Shown piece by piece: positions 57,201-64,000 of a DNA stretch of 64,000 nt; within the stretch, counting starts at the first letter, position 1; the number at the start of each line of letters is the position of its first letter. Below the pieces are notes generated by a model. The model had not been told where the DNA came from, did no database searches, and saw only the letters and a program-made list of their open reading frames with translations. Source of the DNA: Arenicola marina. Lineage: Eukaryota; Annelida; Polychaeta; Arenicolidae. The stretch covers positions 31,166,133 through 31,230,132 of the forward strand of contig OZ025263.1 in assembly GCA_964019135.1 (NCBI GenBank), given 5' to 3'. The position numbers and the translations under genes are program-made.

Positions 57201-60200
57201 CAACAACGACATGTACGACAGCAACGACAGATACGATAACAACGACAAATACGACAACAACGACAGATACGACAACAACGACAGATACGACAACAACGAC
57301 AGAAACGACAACCACGACAAATATGACAACAACGACAGATACGACAACAACGATAGTTACGACAACAAGGACAGATACAACAGCAAAGACAGATACGACA
57401 GATATGACAACAACAACAGATATGACAACAACGACAGATACGACGACAACGACAGATATGACAACAACGACAGATACGACAACTACGACAGAGACGACAA
57501 CAACGACAGATACGACAACAACGACAGATACGACCGCAGGGACAGATACGGCAACAACGACAGATACGACAGCAACGACAGATACAACGACAACGACAGA
57601 TACGACAACAACGCCAGATACGACAACAAAAACAGATACGACAGATATGACAAAAACGACAGATACGAAAACAACGACAGATACGACGACAACGACACAT
57701 ATGACAACAACGACAGATATGACAACAACAACAGATACGACAACAACGACAGATGTGACAACAACGACATATACGACAACAACGACAGATACGACAACAA
57801 CGACTGATACGACAACAACGATAGATATGACAACAACGACAGATACGACAACAACGACAGATACGACAACAACAACGGATACGATGACAACGACAGACAC
57901 GACAACAACGACAGATGTGACAACAACGACATATACGACAACAACGACAGATATGAAAACAACAACAGATACGACAACAACGCCAGATACGACAACAAAA
58001 ACAGATACGACAGATATGACAACAACGACAGATACGACAACAACGACAGATACGACAACAACGACAGATACGACGACAACGACACATATGACAACAACGA
58101 CAGATATGACAACAACAACAAAAGATACGACAACAACGACAGAAACGACAACAACGACAGATATGACAACAACGACAGATACGACAACAACGACAGATAC
58201 GACAGCAACGACAGATACGACGACAACGACAGATACGACAACAACGACAGATACGACAACAACGACCGATACGACAGTAACGACAGATACAACGTCAACT
58301 ACTCATACGACAACAACGACAGATACGACGACAACCACAGATATGACAACAACGACAGATACAACAACAACTACAGACACGACAACAACAACAGAGACGA
58401 CAACAACGACAGATATGACAGCAACGACAGATATGACAACAACGACAGATACGACAAGGACAGACCTGACAACAACGACAGATACGACGACAACGACAGA
58501 TATGACAACAACGACAGATACGAAAGCAATGAAAGATATGACAACAACGACAGATACGACAACAACGACAGATATGACAACAACGACAGATACTTCAACT
58601 ACGACAGATACGACAACAACGACAGATGTGACAACAACGACATGTACGACAGCAACGACAGATACGATAACAACGACAAATACGACAACAACGACAGATA
58701 CGACAACAACGACAGATACGACAACAATGACAGAAACGACAACCACGACAAATACGACAACAACGACAGATACGACAACAACGATAGTTACGACAACAAG
58801 GACAGATACAACAGCAAAGACAGATACGACAGATATGACAACAACAACAGATATGACAACAACGACAGATACGACGACAACGACAGATATGACAACAACG
58901 ACAGATACGACAACTACGACAGAGACGACCACAACGACAGATATGGCAACAACGACAGATACGACAACAACGACAGATACGACAACAACGACAGATACGA
59001 CCGCAGGGACAGATACGGCAACAACGACAGATACGACAGCAACGACAGATACAACGACAACGACAGATACGACAACAACGCCAGATACGACAACAAAAAC
59101 AGATACGACAGATATGACAACAACGACAGATACGACAACAACGACAGATACGACGACAACGACACATATGACAACAACGACAGATATGACAACAACAACA
59201 GATACGACAACAACGACAGATGTGACAACAACGACATATACGACAACAACGACAGATACGACAACAACGACTGATACGACAACAACGACAGATATGACAA
59301 CAACGACAGATACGACAACAACGACAGATACGACAACAACAACGGATACGATAACAACGACAGATACGACAACAACGACAGATGTGACAACAACGACATA
59401 TACGACAACAACGACAGATATGAAAACAACAACAGATACGACAACAACGACAGAGACGACAACAACGACAGATATGAAAACAACAACAGATACGACAACA
59501 ACGCCAGATACGACAACAAAAACAGATACGACAGATATGACAACAACGACAGATACGACAACAACGACAGATACGACAACAACGACAGATACGACGACAA
59601 CGACACATATGACAACAACGACAGATATGACAACAACAACAAAAGATACGACAACAACGACAGAAACGACAACAACGACAGATATGACAACAACGACAGA
59701 TACGACAACAACGACAGATACGACAGCAACGACAGATACGACGACAACGACAGATACGACAACAACGACAGATACGACAACAACGACCGATACGACAGTA
59801 ACGACAGATACAACGTCAACTACTCATACGACAACAACGACAGATACGACGACAACCACAGATATGACAACAACGACAGATACAACAACAACTACAGACA
59901 CGACAACAACAACAGAGACGACAACAACGACAGATATGACAGCAACGACAGATATGACAACAACGACAGATACGACAAGGACAGACCTGACAACAACGAC
60001 AGATACGACGACAACGACAGATATGACAACAACGACAGATACGAAAGCAATGAAAGATATGACAACAACGACAGATACGACAACAACGACAGATATGACA
60101 ACAACGACAGATACTTCAACTACGACAGATACGACAACAACGACAGATGTGACAACAACGACATGTACGACAGCAACGACAGATACGATAACAACGACAA

Positions 60201-63200
60201 ATACGACAACAACGACAGATACGACAACAACGACAGATACGACAACAATGACAGAAACGACAACCACGACAAATACGACAACAACGACAGATATGACAAC
60301 AACGATAGTTACGACAACAAGGACAGATACAACAGCAAAGACAGATACGACAGATATGACAACAACAACAGATATGACAACAACGACAGATACGACGACA
60401 ACGACAGATATGACAACAACGACAGATACGACAACTACGACAGAGACGACCACAACGACAGATATGGCAACAACGACAGATACGACAACAACGACAGATA
60501 CGACAACAACGACAGATACGACCGCAGGGACAGATACAGCAACAACGACAGATACGACAGCAACGACAGATACAACGACAACGACAGATACGACAACAAC
60601 GCCAGATACGACAACAAAAACAGATACGACAGATATGACAACAACGACAGATACGACAACAACGACAGATACGACGACAACGACACATATGACAACAACG
60701 ACAGATATGACAACAACAACAGATACGACAACAACGACAGATGTGACAACAACGACATATACGACAACAACGACAGATACGACAACAACGACTGATACGA
60801 CAACAACGACAGATATGACAACAACGACAGATACGACAACAACGACAGATACGACAACAACAACGGATACGATAACAACGACAGATACGACAACAACGAC
60901 AGATGTGACAACAACGACATATACGACAACAACGACAGATATGAAAACAACAACAGATACGACAACAACGACAGAGACGACAACAACGACAGATATGACA
61001 ACAACGACAGATACGACAACAACGACAGATACGACCACAGGGACAGATACGACAACAACGACAGATACGACAGCAACGACAGATACGACGACAACGACAG
61101 ATACGACAACAACGCCAGATACGACAACAAAAACAGATACGACAGATATGACAACAACGACAGATACGACAACAACGACAGATGCGACAACAACGACAGA
61201 TACGACGACAACGACACATATGACAACAACGACAGATATGACAACAACAACAAAAGATACGACAACAACGACAGAAACGACAACAACGACAGATATGACA
61301 ACAACGACAGATACGACAACAACGACAGATAGGACAACAACGACAGATATGACAACAACTACAGATACGACAACAACAACGGATACGGTAACAACGACAG
61401 ATACGACAACAACGACAGATGTGACAACAACGACATATACGACAACAACGACAGATACGACAACAACGACAGATACGACAACAACGACAGATACGACAAC
61501 AACAACGGATACGATAACAACGACAGATACGACAACAACGACAGATGTGACAACAACGACATATACGACAACAACGACAGATAGGACCATAGGGACAGAT
61601 ACGACCACAGGGACAGATACGACAACAACGACAGATACGACAGCAACTACAGATACGACGACAACGACAGATACGACAACAACGCCAGATACGACAACAA
61701 AAACAGATACGACAGATATGACAACAACGATAGATACGACAACAACGACAGATACGACAACAACGACGGATACGACCACAGGGACAGATACGACAACAAC
61801 GACAGATACGACAGCAACGACAGATACGACGACAACGACAGATACGACAACAACGCCAGATACGACAACAAAAACAGATACGACAGATATGACAACAACG
61901 ACAGATACGACAACAACGACAGATACGACGACAACGACACATATGACAACAACGACAGATATGACAACAACAACAGATACGACAACAACGACAGAGACGA
62001 CAACAACGACAGATATGACAACAACGACAGATACGACAACAACGACAGATAGGACAACAACGGCAGATATGACAACAACGACAGATACGACAACAACAAC
62101 GGATACGATAACAACGACAGATACGACAACGACGACAGATGTGACAACAACGACATATACGACAACAACGACAGATACGACAACAACGACTGATACGACA
62201 ACAACGACAGATACGACAACAACGACAGATCCGACTACAACGACAGATACGACAACAACAACGGATACGATAACAACGACAGATACGACAACAACGACAG
62301 AGGTGACAACAACGACATATACGACAACAACGACAGATACGACAACAACGACTGATACGACAGATATGACAACAACGACAGATAACGACCGATAAGACAA
62401 CAACGATATCTATGACAACAACGACAGATAAGGACAGACACGACAACAACGACGGATTCGACAACAACGACAGATTCGACAACAACGACAGATACGACAA
62501 CAACGACAGATGCAACTGCGACAGATACGACGACAACGACAGATACGACAACAACGACAGATAACGACAGATACGACAACGACGATAGATAACGACAGAC
62601 ACGACAACAACGACAGATACGACGACAACGACAGATATGACAACAACGACAGATACGTCAACAACGACAGATGTGACAACAACGACAGATAACGACAGAT
62701 ACGACAACAACGACAGATACGACAACAACGACAGATACGACGACAACGGCAGATATGACAACAACGACAGATAACGACAGATACGACAACAACGATATTT
62801 AACGACAGATACGACAACAACGACAGATACGACAACAACGACAGATACGACGACAACGACAGATATGACAACAACGACAGATATGACAACAACTACAGAT
62901 ACGACAACAACTACAGATACGACAATAACGACAGATACGACAACAACGACTGATACGACAACAACGACAGATACGACAACAACGACAGATACGACGACAA
63001 TGACAGATATAACAACGACGACAGATTAAGACAACAACAACAGATACGACGAAAACGCCAGATATAACAACGACGACAGATACGACAACAACGACAGATG
63101 CGACAACAACGACAGATACGACATCAACGGCAGATACGACAACAACGACAGATACGACAACAACGATAGATACGACAACAACGACAGATACGACAACGAC

Positions 63201-64000
63201 GATAGATAACGACAGATACGACAACAACGACAGATACGACGACAACGACAGATATGACAACAACGACAGATACGTCAACAACGACAGATGTGACACCAAC
63301 GACAGATAACGACAGATACGACAACAACGACAGACACGACAACAACGACAGATAACGACAGATACGACAACAACGACAGATACGACAACAACTACAGATG
63401 ATGACAGATACGACAACAACGACAGATATGACAACAACGCCAGATATGACAACAACGACAGATACGACAACAACGACAGATACGTCAACAACGACAGATA
63501 TGACAACAACGACAGATACGACAACAACGACAGATACGACGACAACGACACATATGACAACAACGACAGATATGACAACAACAACAGATACGACAACAAC
63601 GACAGAGACGACAGCAACGACAGATATGACAACAACGACAGATACCACAACAACGACAGATAGGACAACAACGACAGATATGACAGCAACTACAGATACG
63701 ACAACAACAACGAATACGATAACAACGACAGATACGACAACAACGACAGATGTGACAACAAGGACATATACGACAACAACGACAGATACGACAACAACGA
63801 CTGATACGACAACAACGACAGATACGACAACAACGACAGATACGACTACAACGACAGATACGACAACAACAACGGATACGATAACAACGACAGATACGAC
63901 AACAACGACAGATGTGACAACATCGACATATACGAAAACAACGACAGATACGACAACAACGACTGATACGACAACAACGGTAGATACGACAACAACGACA
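51236..64000 (+). repeat. 18-bp satellite array of at least 12.7 kb with higher-order repeats
   Basis: The dominant unit is ACAACAACGACAGATACG, about 700 copies, running off the window end. Read in one plus frame it gives TTTTDT; minus frames give VVVVSV, LSLLSY or RICRCC. Common variants are GATATGAC, GATACAAC, AACAACAACA and GATGTGAC. Occasional 6-9-bp unit changes (such as GATAACGACAGATACGAC) shift the frame. A recognisable block around ACATGTACGACAGCAACG recurs at about 52747, 55202, 57209, 58640 and 60161, showing large duplicated segments. The longest open frame is 1,827 codons (56912-62395). I see no evidence that it is translated. Confidence 0.95.

Noticed and set aside
51236..64000. 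ORFs of up to 1,827 codons (Thr/Asp-rich; Val/Ser-rich; Leu/Ser/Tyr-rich; Arg/Ile/Cys-rich) on both strands
   Set aside because: They follow from an 18-bp unit without stops in most frames. Several frames are open at once and variants change amino acids freely, so they are not reported as genes.

Overview
The window looks like nuclear DNA of a marine invertebrate. My best guess is a lancelet (Branchiostoma), inferred from the mix rather than proven: introns with GT-AG borders, many tyrosine-recombinase (Ngaro/DIRS-type) retrotransposon pieces with SGNH-hydrolase ORFs, abundant long G or C runs, and a receptor built from Eph-like, EGF and plexin/Met-like TIG modules. No rRNA or tRNA gene was found.

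Region 1 to about 37.5 kb is a graveyard of mobile elements with almost no host coding sequence that I can support. In order it holds: two SGNH-hydrolase ORFs, a degenerate gag-like ORF, a Cys-rich ORF, paired fragments of an unnamed domain, a Harbinger (HARBI1-like) exon, a piggyBac C-terminal zinc-ribbon exon, a Ty3/gypsy primer site plus broken gag, a Mutator-like fragment, and a broken THAP/DDE_Tnp_4 transposase whose linker has expanded into a near-perfect minisatellite. These are followed by a broken Ty3/gypsy integrase, an Ngaro/DIRS gag plus truncated RT, a pogo-derived deletion element, a long-TIR element, a foldback element with a perfect 8-bp target duplication, and a 5'-truncated LINE with one stop codon.

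Region 39.8 to 50.6 kb carries the main host gene, on the minus strand. Nine exons were reconstructed from splice signals and matching phases. They encode about 14 Eph-receptor/GCC2-GCC3-like Cys-rich repeats in one 876-bp exon, two EGF modules, plexin/Met-type TIG (IPT) domains, one transmembrane helix, and a cytoplasmic tail of about 390 residues with no kinase or RasGAP but three Y-x-N motifs. The 5' end lies outside the window or was not found. One intron holds a full-length, intact-ORF retrocopy of HSPE1 (HSP10) with target duplication, poly(A) signal and tail. Another holds a 38-bp minisatellite whose unit is a copy of the adjacent EGF exon's own exon/splice-donor junction.

Region 51.2 to 64 kb (running off the end) is one satellite of 18-bp units (consensus ACAACAACGACAGATACG) with higher-order repetition. 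It is open for hundreds to more than 1,800 codons in several frames on both strands, so the long ORFs there are a consequence of the unit and not evidence of genes. If the receptor gene's first exons lie beyond 64 kb, the satellite is intronic.
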